Origin: Paracoccus sp. S1E-3
Lineage (GTDB): Bacteria > Pseudomonadota > Alphaproteobacteria > Rhodobacterales > Rhodobacteraceae
Assembly: GCF_013868135.1 (NCBI RefSeq)
Contig: NZ_JACEMU010000004.1
Coordinates: 496,001-560,000 of the forward strand
Length of the DNA stretch: 64,000 bases
Reading direction: 5' to 3'
A program made the translations under genes and the position numbers. Shown piece by piece: positions 36,611 to 45,120 of this stretch. Each line of letters begins with the position of its first letter. The stretch's first letter is position 1. The notes beneath the pieces were generated by a model, which ran no database searches, had not been told where the DNA came from, and saw only the letters and a list, made by a program, of their open reading frames with translations.

Positions 36611-36701
36611 GACGGTCCTTCGCAGATCTGTTGAACCGCAGGCTACGGCAGGGCGCGCACCCGGATCAATCCGCGTTTTCGTGAGCGGGGGGCCACAAAT
36701 G

Positions 36702-36729
36702 AAAACGCCCGGCCGCGAGGGCCGGGGCG
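36702..36729 (-). terminator. Rho-independent terminator of cycM
   Basis: On the minus strand CGCCCCGGCC-CTCG-CGGCCGGGCG forms a long GC stem followed directly by TTTTC, about 24 bases after the cycM stop. Confidence 0.8.
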
Positions 36730-36752
36730 CATGATGGACGCGTGGGGTCCGT

Positions 36753-37289
36753 TCAGTTCTGGGTTTCCAGATAGGCGATCAGATTGGCCCGATCTTCCGC
36801 CTTCGGCAGTCCGGCGAAGGACATCTTGGTGCCCGGCACGACGGTCTTCGGGCTGGTCAGGAATTCCTGCAGCGCCTCGGGCGTCCAGTTCGGCGCCTCG
36901 GCCGCGTGTTCCTTCATCGCGTCATCATAGTTGAAGCCCGCGACGCTGGCGACCGCACGGCCAACGACACCGTTCAGATGCGGCCCGGTTCCGTCGGTGC
37001 CGTCCAGCTTGTGGCAGGCCTTGCACTTTCCGAAGACCTTCTCGCCCTTGGCCGGGTCCGCGGCCGCCATCAGCGCGCCGAAATCGATCTGCTCCTCGGC
37101 CGCGGCCTCGCCGCCGCCGGCCGATTCCTCGACCGGGATCGTATAGGCCTGGGCGATTTCCTCGCCTTCGTGACCACCCGTCGGGCCCACATAGTACAGC
37201 GAGCTGCCAGCCCAGAACAGCAGAAGCAACGCCAGCAGCGCGCCAATCAGGGCGCCCGACGCCTTGGTGATGGTCATGGTGTTGAACAT
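36753..37289 (-). CDS. cycM: Membrane-anchored cytochrome c552 (CycM)
   Basis: A 178-residue class I c-type cytochrome tethered to the inner membrane. In Paracoccus denitrificans cytochrome c552 carries electrons from the bc1 complex to the aa3 oxidase. It has an N-terminal helix ([23 protein letters not shown]), an acidic flexible linker (about 40-72), heme attachment CKACH at residues 89-93, and the axial Met155 in [10 protein letters not shown]. It is monocistronic and divergent from pheA. Confidence 0.93.
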   Translation of the reverse strand: MFNTMTITKASGALIGALLALLLLFWAGSSLYYVGPTGGHEGEEIAQAYTIPVEESAGGGEAAAEEQIDFGALMAAADPAKGEKVFGKCKACHKLDGTDGTGPHLNGVVGRAVASVAGFNYDDAMKEHAAEAPNWTPEALQEFLTSPKTVVPGTKMSFAGLPKAEDRANLIAYLETQN

Positions 37290-37404
37290 TTGCCGTCCCC
37301 GCTAGGTAGTGTTCAAATTCTGGCCGTATCTACCCGCTTTCTTTCGACCGGTTCAAGGTGTAGTTCACGCCCGAAACGCCGATCCGTCGCCGAGGGCCCT
37401 GAAG

Positions 37405-38283
37405 ATGAGCAAGAAAACCAATCTGATCGCCTTTCAGGGCGAGCCGGGCGCCTACAGCCACCAGGCCTGCCGCGACGCCTGCCCCGCGATGGAGGCCCTG
37501 CCCTGCCGCACCTTCGAGGACGTGATCGAAGCGGTCAGGTCGGGTCAGGCCGATCTGGCGATGCTGCCGGTCGAGAACTCGACCTATGGCCGGGTCGCCG
37601 ACATTCATCACCTGCTGCCCGAATCCGGCCTGCACATCATCGACGAAGCCTTCGTGCGCGTTCATATCAGCCTGCTGGCGGTGCCCGGCACGCCCCTGGC
37701 CGAGATCACCGACGCAATGAGTCATACGGTCCTGCTCGGCCAGTGCCGCAACTTCCTGCGCGAACATGCCATCCGGGGCATCACCGGCGCCGATACGGCC
37801 GGCTCGGCAAAAATCGTCGCCGAGGAGGGCCAGCGTCACATTGCCGCACTCGCCGCGCCGCTGGCGGGCGAGATCTACGGCCTCGAAAGCCTCGCCGACG
37901 GGATCGAGGACCGCCAGAACAACACCACCCGCTTCCTCATCATGTCGCGCGAACCCGACTATACGCGCCGGCCGAACCGCGCCGGCGAAAACGGAATGCT
38001 GACCAGCTTCGTCTTCCGCGTCCGCAACATTCCGGCGGCGCTCTACAAGGCGATGGGCGGCTTCGCCACCAATGGCGTGAACATGACCAAGCTGGAAAGC
38101 TACATGATCGACGGCGTTTTCACCGCGACGCAGTTCTATGCCGATATCGAGGGCCATCCCGATGACCCCGCCGTGGGGCGCGCCCTCGACGAGTTGACCT
38201 ATTTCACCTCGATGACGAAGGTGCTGGGTGTCTATCCCGCCGACCCGCTGCGCGCCGAGCAGTTGCGCGCCCAGCAGATCTGA
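37405..38283 (+). CDS. pheA: Prephenate dehydratase
   Basis: A 292-residue enzyme that converts prephenate to phenylpyruvate in phenylalanine synthesis. The catalytic domain shows IAFQGEPGAYSHQAC, MLPVENSTYGRVADIHHLL and the NNTTRFLIMSR block with the essential Thr-Arg-Phe. A C-terminal ACT domain (TSFVFRVRNIPAALYKAMGGFATNGVNMTKLESY) gives phenylalanine feedback. There is no chorismate mutase domain; a separate mutase gene lies at 47218. The start MSKKTNL at 37405 is chosen over an upstream Met because the first 32 codons are not conserved-looking. Confidence 0.94.
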   Translation: MSKKTNLIAFQGEPGAYSHQACRDACPAMEALPCRTFEDVIEAVRSGQADLAMLPVENSTYGRVADIHHLLPESGLHIIDEAFVRVHISLLAVPGTPLAEITDAMSHTVLLGQCRNFLREHAIRGITGADTAGSAKIVAEEGQRHIAALAAPLAGEIYGLESLADGIEDRQNNTTRFLIMSREPDYTRRPNRAGENGMLTSFVFRVRNIPAALYKAMGGFATNGVNMTKLESYMIDGVFTATQFYADIEGHPDDPAVGRALDELTYFTSMTKVLGVYPADPLRAEQLRAQQI

Positions 38284-38700
38284 TCCGCTGCCGCGACGGG
38301 AACACTACAACCTGTTCGCCGCGTTGCGAATGGGGGCAGCGACGCCGGCGGCATGAGCGCCCCCGCATGTCGCGATGGCGGATCGGCCCGTCACGGCAGG
38401 TTTTCCAGGCATCGGAGACGGAAACGGCGCGGCGGCAGAACATGACACAGGCGCCCCGCTGGTCCGACGGCAGGGCGCAAAATGCATAGCGCCGCCTGGC
38501 CTAACTGACGGCCAGGTCGGGAAAATCCATTTGTCGAGCCCCGCGCCCGCCCAAGCCGTCGGGCGGTCTGTTCCATCCCGGAAGCGCGGAAGGCCGAAAC
38601 ATGAACGCCGCCACAACCGCAGCTGTCCGCCCCCGCCGGGCCCACTGCGCGGATCTGCTTCACCGCGCCGGAAAACGGTTTCAGGCCGGAGACATACCCC
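38284..38700. other. Intergenic gap without a recognisable gene
   Basis: No convincing gene is seen. Short minus-strand frames here are Arg/Ala/Pro-rich and shift register. A CCTGGCC-N8-GGCCAGG inverted repeat lies at 38495-38516 but has no T-run on either strand; it may stabilise the pheA message end. Confidence 0.4.
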
Positions 38701-39144
38701 TCAGCCGATGGCCGCCGTGACGAAATCCTCAACCTTGCGGGCAATCTTGCGGTCGATTTGCGCCTTGCCCAGCTTCGCCGTCTGCAGCGCCAGCCGGGCG
38801 CGCATATTGCGAGGCTTGACCTCAATCTCGAAGATCAGCCGCGAACGTCGCAGCGCCAGTGCCACAACCGACAGGTCGATCCGCAGGTCGAAAGGCGTCG
38901 ACTGGCCCGTCAGCGCCAAGCGTTCCGGTCGATCGAACTGGACCAGCACCAGACGCAGTTCGCGCCGCTGGCCACGCCAATCGAAGGCCAGATCCCAAGC
39001 ACGCGCGCCGGCCGAGATGTTGTCGACGCGGCTCACCGCGACACCGCGGCGCATCAGAATCCGCTCGATCCGGTCAAAATCGGCCAGAGCATCGAACATC
39101 CGCTCGGCGGTGACTTCCTTGTCGATTCGGGTGGAGAATTTCAT
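38701..39144 (-). CDS. SRPBCC/START-like family protein
   Basis: A 147-residue soluble protein with a polyketide-cyclase/START-like pattern: MKFSTRIDKEVTAERMFDALADFDRIERIL, alternating strands (LDLSFDW-type), and a final long helix (GKAQIDRKIARKVEDFVTAAI). Such folds bind hydrophobic ligands, but nothing indicates which one. The gene is divergent from the 5'-nucleotidase-like gene. Confidence 0.75.
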   Translation of the reverse strand: MKFSTRIDKEVTAERMFDALADFDRIERILMRRGVAVSRVDNISAGARAWDLAFDWRGQRRELRLVLVQFDRPERLALTGQSTPFDLRIDLSVVALALRRSRLIFEIEVKPRNMRARLALQTAKLGKAQIDRKIARKVEDFVTAAIG

Positions 39145-39339
39145 GGCAGTGACCGGGACCAGCAGGACAGTGACTTGTTACGTTCGCACGTCGATAGTGG
39201 CCTGCGTGGGGCCATGCAAGGTTGCCGCAACGAAAAACCTGACGCCTCCACAATCTGTGATTGCGCCATGGAAGCTTTGCCCCGTATCCTGCCGGGAAAG
39301 GACCGCAGCATCCCGTCGCGGAAGCATGGAACAGACCAG

Positions 39340-41133
39340 ATGCCCGACGGCACCCGACGGCCCAGCCGGCAGATCGATTCATCCCGTCTGACCACGCTGC
39401 ACCTCCGCATTCTGGCCACGACGGACCTGCACATGCATCTTGGCGCCGAAGACGGGACAGGCGGCCTGGCCCGGCTTGCCCCGCTGATCGCCGCCGAGCG
39501 CGCGCGCAACGCCAACGTCCTTCTGTTCGACAATGGCGACCTGCTCGAAGGGACGCCGCTGGCTGACGAGATCGCCCGCAGCGGTCTGGGTGCGGACGAC
39601 TATCACCCCGCCGTCGCGGCACTGAACCGGCTGAAATACGACGCCGTCACGCTGGGCAATCACGACTTCGCCCATGGGGTCGGCTTCCTGCGCCGGGCGC
39701 TGCGCGACGCCGCCTATCCGATTACGCTGGCCAATGCGCAGTTGACCTGCGGCACCCCGCTGTGGTCCGAGACGCTGCTGCTTCACCGGCCGCTGCGGGA
39801 CGAGGCCGGGCGCCGCCATGAGCTGACCATCGGTGTCTTCGGCGTTCTGCCGCCCCAGACCGTAGATTGGGAATCCGGGCTGGCGACCGACATGCAAACA
39901 GAAGACGTGGTGACCGCCGCCCGTCGTGCCGTCGCGTCGCTGATGGCCCGCGGCGCGGATGTGATCGTCGCGCTCAGCCATGGCGGCCAAGGCGATGGCC
40001 CAGCCCCGCGGGCCGAGAACGCCGCCGGGATAATCGCCGGCATCACCGGCGTCAGCGCTGTCATTGCCGGTCACACCCATGAAACCCTCGTCCGTCCCGC
40101 CACCGGCACCACCGCCCCGCTGGTGAAGGCGGGCTTTGCCGGCTCGCATCTGGCGGCGATTTCTCTTCGGCTGCGGGGCACCCCCGGCGCCTGGCGGGTC
40201 GAACACACACGCGCCGAAGCGCTGCCCGCCGCCGCGCGCCCCTGCCCCGCCCTGGCCGACACGCTGAAATCCGTGCCCGCCGATATCGCCGATCGCCTGA
40301 CGCGGCCGATCGGGCATACCATGCGGGCGCTGAACAGCCATTACGCCCTTCTGGGCCAGGATGCCGGATTGCGGCTGATCGAATCGGCGCTGCGCGCGCA
40401 TGTCGCCGCAGTCCTGCCAGAAAACGACCTGCCGGTCCTGACCGCCTTCGCGCCCTTCCGCACCGGAGGCCGCGGCGGCCCCGACAACTTCGTCTCGGTC
40501 CCGGCCGGGTTGCTGCGGCGCCGCGATCTTTCGACGCTTTATCCCTTCACCAACCACATTGCCGTGATCGACGTCACGGGCGCCGAAATCGCCGAATGGC
40601 TGGAGCGTGCGGCGACGATCTTCACGCAGGTGCCCGATGACGGCCGGGTCCACCCGCTGATCGACCCGGCCATGCCGGGCTTCCAGTTCGACATCATCGC
40701 CGGACTCGATTACAGCATCGACCTGTCGCGGCGTGCGGCCTTCGACATCTCCGGCCGAGCGCGTTCCCAACCGGGCCGCATCGTCGCGCTGCGGCATACC
40801 GACCGCGCGCTGCGCCCCGAGGAACATTTCCTGCTGGTCACCAACAGCTACCGGATGTGTGGAGGCCCGCTTTATGCGCCGCTGACGGCCGGCAAGACCT
40901 GCCTGCTGCCCGAGGATGCGCGTCTGCGCGTGCGCGATGTGCTGGCGCAGTACTTGGACGAGGCCAATGCCCCGCCACCCTCCGACGCCGCATTCTTCAG
41001 CCTGATCGCGCGGCCCGGAACCCGCGCCAGCTTTGACACGGCCCCCACCGCCGCGCCCGAGCTGTGTCCGTTGCCGGTCGACAGGGCCGCCCTGACCGAG
41101 ACCGGCTTTCAACGCCTGATCCTGAAATTCTGA
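39340..41133 (+). CDS. 5'-nucleotidase / 2',3'-cyclic-nucleotide phosphodiesterase family protein
   Basis: A 597-residue metallophosphatase of the UshA/CpdB family. Metal-binding motifs are LATTDLHMHL, FDNGDLLEG, TLGNHDFAHG, ALSHGG and IAGHTHE. The C-terminal 5'-nucleotidase domain has VLTAFAPFRTGGRGGPDNF, LYPFTNHIAVIDVTG and VTNSYRMCGG. The CpdB-like features suggest 2',3'-cyclic nucleotides as substrates. An obvious signal peptide is missing from the chosen start at 39340; an alternative ATG at 39268 adds 24 residues but no signal peptide. Periplasmic location, usual for the family, is therefore doubtful. Confidence 0.85.
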   Translation: MPDGTRRPSRQIDSSRLTTLHLRILATTDLHMHLGAEDGTGGLARLAPLIAAERARNANVLLFDNGDLLEGTPLADEIARSGLGADDYHPAVAALNRLKYDAVTLGNHDFAHGVGFLRRALRDAAYPITLANAQLTCGTPLWSETLLLHRPLRDEAGRRHELTIGVFGVLPPQTVDWESGLATDMQTEDVVTAARRAVASLMARGADVIVALSHGGQGDGPAPRAENAAGIIAGITGVSAVIAGHTHETLVRPATGTTAPLVKAGFAGSHLAAISLRLRGTPGAWRVEHTRAEALPAAARPCPALADTLKSVPADIADRLTRPIGHTMRALNSHYALLGQDAGLRLIESALRAHVAAVLPENDLPVLTAFAPFRTGGRGGPDNFVSVPAGLLRRRDLSTLYPFTNHIAVIDVTGAEIAEWLERAATIFTQVPDDGRVHPLIDPAMPGFQFDIIAGLDYSIDLSRRAAFDISGRARSQPGRIVALRHTDRALRPEEHFLLVTNSYRMCGGPLYAPLTAGKTCLLPEDARLRVRDVLAQYLDEANAPPPSDAAFFSLIARPGTRASFDTAPTAAPELCPLPVDRAALTETGFQRLILKF

Positions 41134-41139
41134 TCGGGC

Positions 41140-41168
41140 TTGCATCGGCGCGCCCACTTGCCTATCTA
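41140..41168 (+). promoter_or_regulatory. Promoter of the SRP RNA gene
   Basis: TTGCAT (41140-41145), a 17-base spacer and TATCTA (41163-41168) place transcription start about 6 bases before the first base-paired residue of the SRP RNA. Confidence 0.65.
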
Positions 41169-41173
41169 GATCC

Positions 41174-41270
41174 CGAGAGGCTGGCGCGGGCGGACGCATC
41201 GCCAACCCGGTCAGGTCCGGAAGGAAGCAGCCGTAACGAAATTCGTTCGGGTCGCTGTCCAGCCTCTCAC
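41174..41270 (+). ncRNA. ffs: Signal recognition particle RNA (4.5S, small bacterial type)
   Basis: The universally conserved SRP core GGTCAGGTCCGGAAGGAAGCAGCC occupies roughly 41210-41233. The ends pair as GAGAGGCTGG (41175-41184) with CCAGCCTCTC (41259-41268), giving the ~95-nt hairpin of the small bacterial type. It binds Ffh, whose gene lies about 4 kb downstream, and directs nascent membrane proteins to the translocon. It precedes dnaX, as in related genomes. Confidence 0.95.
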
Positions 41271-41478
41271 CCTTCCCAAGATCGCCGCCGACATGCCTGA
41301 CGCCCTGCGGATGCGCGTTGTCGGACCTGTCTCGCATCGCGTCAGATCGGGCCGGCCCCCTCGGCACGCTGTCCGGGAACCGGCCTGACCGCCTTGCGCA
41401 TGGCGGCGAGAGTGACCATCTGGCCGGTTGTCGCGCCGCATCCCCCCGGCTAATGTGGCGCGATCCCGACGAGGCAAG

Positions 41479-43290
41479 ATGACCGAGACCGAACAGAACT
41501 ATCAGGTCCTGGCCCGGAAATACCGGCCGGAAACCTTCTCCGACCTGGTTGGCCAGGATGCGATGGTGCGCACGCTGAAGAACGCTTTTGCGGCCTCGCG
41601 CATCGCGCAGGCCTTCATCATGACCGGGATTCGCGGCACCGGAAAAACCACCACCGCACGCATCATCGCCAAGGGTCTGAACTGCACCGGCCCCGACGGC
41701 CAGGGCGGCCCCACGACCGAGCCCTGCGGTCGCTGCGAGCATTGCGTGGCGATTTCGGAAGGCCGCCATGTCGACGTGATGGAGATGGACGCGGCATCGC
41801 GGACCGGCGTGAACGATATCCGCGAAATCATTGAATCTGTTCATTATCGCGCCGCGTCCGCACGCTACAAGATCTATATCATCGACGAGGTCCACATGCT
41901 GTCCACCAGCGCGTTCAACGCGCTGCTGAAGACGCTGGAGGAGCCGCCCCCGCATGTGAAGTTCATCTTCGCCACCACCGAGATCCGCAAGGTTCCGGTC
42001 ACCGTGCTGTCGCGCTGCCAGCGCTTCGACCTGCGCCGGATCGAGCCCGAGGTGATGATCGCGCTGTTGCAGAAGATCGCCGCTGCCGAAGGGGCGCAGA
42101 TCACCGAAGACGCGCTGGCGCTGATCACGCGGGCGGCCGAGGGATCGGCGCGCGACGCGACTTCGCTTCTGGATCAGGCCATCAGCCATGGCGCGGGGGA
42201 AACCACCGCGGCGCAGGTCCGCGCCATGCTGGGCCTCGCGGATCGGGGCCGGGTCATCGACCTGTTCGAGATGATCCTGCGCGGTGATGCGGCGCAGGCA
42301 CTGGCGGAACTGCAGGCGCAATACGCCGACGGTGCCGATCCGCTGGCCGTGCTGCGAGATCTGGCCGAGATCACGCATTGGATCTCGATTGTGAAGATCA
42401 CGCCGGAAGCCATTGAGGATCCGACGATTTCGCCTGACGAACGCATGCGCGGCGCGGCCTTGGCGGACCGCATCGCCATGCGGGTGCTGACCCGGCTGTG
42501 GCAGATGTTGCTGAAATCGCTGGAAGAAGTCTCGGCCGCGCCCAATGCGATGATGGCCGCCGAGATGGCGGTGATCCGGCTGACCCACGCGGCCGACCTT
42601 CCCGATCCCGAGGCGCTGATCCGCAAGATCCAGTCCGCGCAGGCGGCGGGCGAACTGACCCGTCCGGGCGCCGGCCCCAATGGCAGCCGCCCGAGCGGCG
42701 CGCGCGCTTCGGCGCCGCCCGTGGATGCCGTCGCCCGAGGCCCCGCCATGATGACGCAGGGCAATGGTCAGGGACAGGCTACCGCGCTGACGCAGGCGCC
42801 ACAGGCGCTGATCGCCTCCTATCCCGATTTTGACAGCGTGCTGGAGCTGATCCGGCGGATGCGCGACATGCCTTTGCTGATCGCGGTCGAGAACCACCTG
42901 CGCCTTGTCCGCTATGGCCCCGGCCGGATCGAGTTCGAGCCGACGCCGGACGCGCCGCGCGATCTGGCCGCGCGTCTGGCCGAACGACTGCGTGGCTGGA
43001 CCGGGGGCCAGCGTTGGGCCGTCAGTGTGGTGAATGCGGGGGGCGCCCCCACCATTGCCGAGCGCCGCGCCGAGACCGAAGCAGCCGCCATGGCGCGTGC
43101 CGGGACACATCCGACGGTTCAGGCGGTTCTGGCGGCATTTTCCGGCGCGCGTCTGCTGTCCGCCCGGCAAGTCCCTCCGCCGGTGACGGAAAGCGCCGAG
43201 ATCGTGGGTGCGGACAGCGCCCTGCATGATGATGGTGCCGGACCTGTGGCTGCGGCCGAGGAATGGGATCCTTTCGAGGACGAGGAGTAA
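41479..43290 (+). CDS. dnaX: DNA polymerase III subunits gamma/tau
   Basis: A 603-residue clamp-loader ATPase. The N-terminal AAA+ domain has YQVLARKYRPETFSDLVGQD, Walker A GIRGTGKTTTARI, a Zn-binding knuckle (CGRCEHC plus an upstream Cys), Walker B/DEVH (IYIIDEVHML) and the sensor region TVLSRCQRF. Domains II-III are followed by a Pro/Ala/Gly-rich linker (about 400-450) and the tau C-terminal alpha-subunit-binding domain. The start at 41479 follows GAGG. It is first in dnaX-ebfC-recR, with only 3-base gaps to the next genes. Confidence 0.95.
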   Translation: MTETEQNYQVLARKYRPETFSDLVGQDAMVRTLKNAFAASRIAQAFIMTGIRGTGKTTTARIIAKGLNCTGPDGQGGPTTEPCGRCEHCVAISEGRHVDVMEMDAASRTGVNDIREIIESVHYRAASARYKIYIIDEVHMLSTSAFNALLKTLEEPPPHVKFIFATTEIRKVPVTVLSRCQRFDLRRIEPEVMIALLQKIAAAEGAQITEDALALITRAAEGSARDATSLLDQAISHGAGETTAAQVRAMLGLADRGRVIDLFEMILRGDAAQALAELQAQYADGADPLAVLRDLAEITHWISIVKITPEAIEDPTISPDERMRGAALADRIAMRVLTRLWQMLLKSLEEVSAAPNAMMAAEMAVIRLTHAADLPDPEALIRKIQSAQAAGELTRPGAGPNGSRPSGARASAPPVDAVARGPAMMTQGNGQGQATALTQAPQALIASYPDFDSVLELIRRMRDMPLLIAVENHLRLVRYGPGRIEFEPTPDAPRDLAARLAERLRGWTGGQRWAVSVVNAGGAPTIAERRAETEAAAMARAGTHPTVQAVLAAFSGARLLSARQVPPPVTESAEIVGADSALHDDGAGPVAAAEEWDPFEDEE

Positions 43291-43293
43291 GCG

Positions 43294-43638
43294 ATGTTCA
43301 AAGGACTGGGTGGGCTTGGCGACATGGCCAAGATGATGGCGGCCGCGAAGGATATGCAGGCCAAGATGGCCGACATGCAGGAAAACCTCGGGAAGATCAC
43401 CGTGACCGGCGAATCCGGCGCCGGTCTGGTGAAGGCGACGGCGACGGCGAAGGGGGATCTGACCGGTCTCGATATCGACCCGTCGATCTTTGTCGCCTCG
43501 GAAAAGGAGGTGGTCGAGGACCTGATCCTTGCTGCGATCAAGGATGCGCAACGCCGTGCCCAGGACCGTGCACAATCCGAAATGGCCCGCGTGACGCAGG
43601 ATCTGGGCCTTCCGCCCGAGATGAAGCTGCCCTTCTAG
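43294..43638 (+). CDS. YbaB/EbfC family nucleoid-associated protein
   Basis: A 114-residue DNA-binding dimer with the usual Met-rich N-terminal helix (GGLGDMAKMMAAAKDMQAKM) and central sheet (TVTGESGAGLVKATATAKGDLTGLDIDP). Between dnaX and recR is its standard position. It probably shapes the nucleoid or supports RecR-related repair. Confidence 0.94.
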   Translation: MFKGLGGLGDMAKMMAAAKDMQAKMADMQENLGKITVTGESGAGLVKATATAKGDLTGLDIDPSIFVASEKEVVEDLILAAIKDAQRRAQDRAQSEMARVTQDLGLPPEMKLPF

Positions 43639-43641
43639 GCG

Positions 43642-44238
43642 ATGGAAGACGGCGGCGACGATATTCAGGCGCTGATCGGCGCCATGGCGCGGCTGCCCGG
43701 CCTCGGGCCGCGATCGGCGCGGCGGATCGTCCTGTCGTTGATCGGGCGCAAGCCGGGGCAGATGGCGCAGCTGGCGGCGCTGATGGCGCGGGTGGCCGAG
43801 AATGCCCGGCCCTGCGCGCGCTGCGGGAATGTCTCGGATCACGAAATCTGCGCCATCTGCGCCGATGAGAGCCGCCAGACCGGCGAGATCTGCGTGGTCG
43901 AGAATGTGGCCGATCTGTGGGCCCTGGAACGCGGCCGCGCGTTTCGCGGCCGTTATCACGTGCTGGGCGGCACGCTGTCGGCGCTGGATGATATCGGCCC
44001 CGAGGATCTGGGGATCCCCCGCCTTCTGGCCCGGATCGAGGCCGAAGCCATCACCGAGGTCATTCTGGCGCTGAACGCCACGGTCGAGGGGCAGACTACG
44101 GCCCATTACATCGCCGATGCCCTGCCAGCCCGGCTGACCATCACCGGGCTGGCGCAAGGCGTCCCCATCGGGGGTGAGCTCGACTATCTGGACGACGGGA
44201 CGATCACCGCCGCCTTGCGGGCGCGCCGCAGGCTGTAG
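43642..44238 (+). CDS. recR: Recombination mediator RecR
   Basis: A 198-residue RecFOR component that loads RecA at gaps. It has a helix-hairpin-helix ([19 protein letters not shown]), a Zn finger of four Cys ([16 protein letters not shown]), and a Toprim domain ([32 protein letters not shown]), with the C-terminal Walker-B-like region [22 protein letters not shown]. It starts 3 bases after ebfC. All motifs are intact. Confidence 0.96.
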   Translation: MEDGGDDIQALIGAMARLPGLGPRSARRIVLSLIGRKPGQMAQLAALMARVAENARPCARCGNVSDHEICAICADESRQTGEICVVENVADLWALERGRAFRGRYHVLGGTLSALDDIGPEDLGIPRLLARIEAEAITEVILALNATVEGQTTAHYIADALPARLTITGLAQGVPIGGELDYLDDGTITAALRARRRL

Positions 44239-44255
44239 CTGCGGCGTCCCGCGCC

Positions 44256-44858
44256 TCATGACAGCTGGCGCCCCATGATCTCGGCCAGGTCACGACCGAC
44301 ATCGCGGCAGACCTGGCTGGCACCCCGATCATGGACCAGCCACAAGGGGGCCGCCCATTCGTCCCGCGCCGGCATCAGTTCCATCAGCTCCCCCGACCAG
44401 ACCAGGCTGGAAATCGGCAGGAACCCCGCGCAACGCCCGGATATGATCGCGAGCCGCAGGACCGATTCATCATTTGTCCGAAAGACGAAGCGCTGCCGGT
44501 CCGTGTGGGCCAGCAGCCAGCGTGACCACGGAGCGGCCTCATCCGAGAAATCATGACCGGCCAGATCGTGGGCCGCCAGATCCTCGGGGCGCTGCGGCAT
44601 GCCGCGGCGCGCGACATATTCGCGCGTCGCCACCAGCGCGACCCCGATCCGCCCCAGCCAACGCACCGCCAGCCGGTCCCCGACCGGCTCGGCGCCGCCG
44701 CGAATGGCGATGGTGCGGCAGTCGGAGAGGTCGGCATATCGCAACTCGCTGCGATAGGAGATCAGCGTATCCGGCATCGCCGCGCTGACGCGCATCACCG
44801 CGGGCACGACAAGTTCCCCCATCAGGGGCAACGCACTGATTGCGACATCACCGCTCAT
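44256..44858 (-). CDS. LysR-type effector-binding domain without DNA-binding domain
   Basis: A 200-residue frame matches only the substrate-binding half of LysR regulators (GDVAISALPLMGELVVPAVMR, DCRTIAIRGGAEPVGDRLAVRWLG, ATREYVARRGMPQRPEDLAAHD). The ~90-residue winged helix that should precede it is absent. The 250 bases upstream on the minus strand have stops and instead contain the ffh promoter. It is most likely a decayed regulator gene or, less likely, a stand-alone ligand-binding protein. It is convergent with recR. Confidence 0.7.
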   Translation of the reverse strand: MSGDVAISALPLMGELVVPAVMRVSAAMPDTLISYRSELRYADLSDCRTIAIRGGAEPVGDRLAVRWLGRIGVALVATREYVARRGMPQRPEDLAAHDLAGHDFSDEAAPWSRWLLAHTDRQRFVFRTNDESVLRLAIISGRCAGFLPISSLVWSGELMELMPARDEWAAPLWLVHDRGASQVCRDVGRDLAEIMGRQLS

Positions 44859-44951
44859 CTGTCCACGTCCGGTGTGATCCCTTCCCGATTCGTCCCCAGC
44901 CTAGGTGAGCCGGCTGAAGATCGGGTTAATGGCGGCAATGTGCCCCGATGC

Positions 44952-44980
44952 TTGACTTTCGCGCCCGCGGCCCGTATCTG
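44952..44980 (+). promoter_or_regulatory. Predicted ffh promoter
   Basis: TTGACT, a 17-base spacer and TATCTG lie about 140 bases before the ffh start. The -10 form TATCT(x) matches those I read upstream of the SRP RNA and phaP. Confidence 0.45.
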
Positions 44981-45120
44981 CCGGGGAATTCCCGGAAGGT
45001 CTGCCCTTCCGGTCCCCGACCATTGCGCGGGGATCGCCCCCCGTCAGCGCGTTGCGCCCACGGGGGCGTTTGCGCATTACGCGCCGCGCGCATCACTTGA
45101 ACGGACCGTAGGAGGCCCGC

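Noticed and set aside
38305-38616. Minus-strand frames between pheA and the SRPBCC gene
   Set aside because: Several overlapping frames are equally open, none has a ribosome-binding site or family pattern, and all are Arg/Pro/Ala-rich.
39379-44259. A 1626-residue minus-strand open frame across the 5'-nucleotidase, SRP RNA, dnaX, ebfC and recR
   Set aside because: It is antisense to well-identified genes and runs through the SRP RNA. Its composition (His/Gln/Arg/Asp-rich) is typical of GC-rich antisense frames.
44859-44955. A winged-helix remnant upstream of the LysR effector domain
   Set aside because: The minus-strand frames contain stops and no helix-turn-helix pattern could be recognised.
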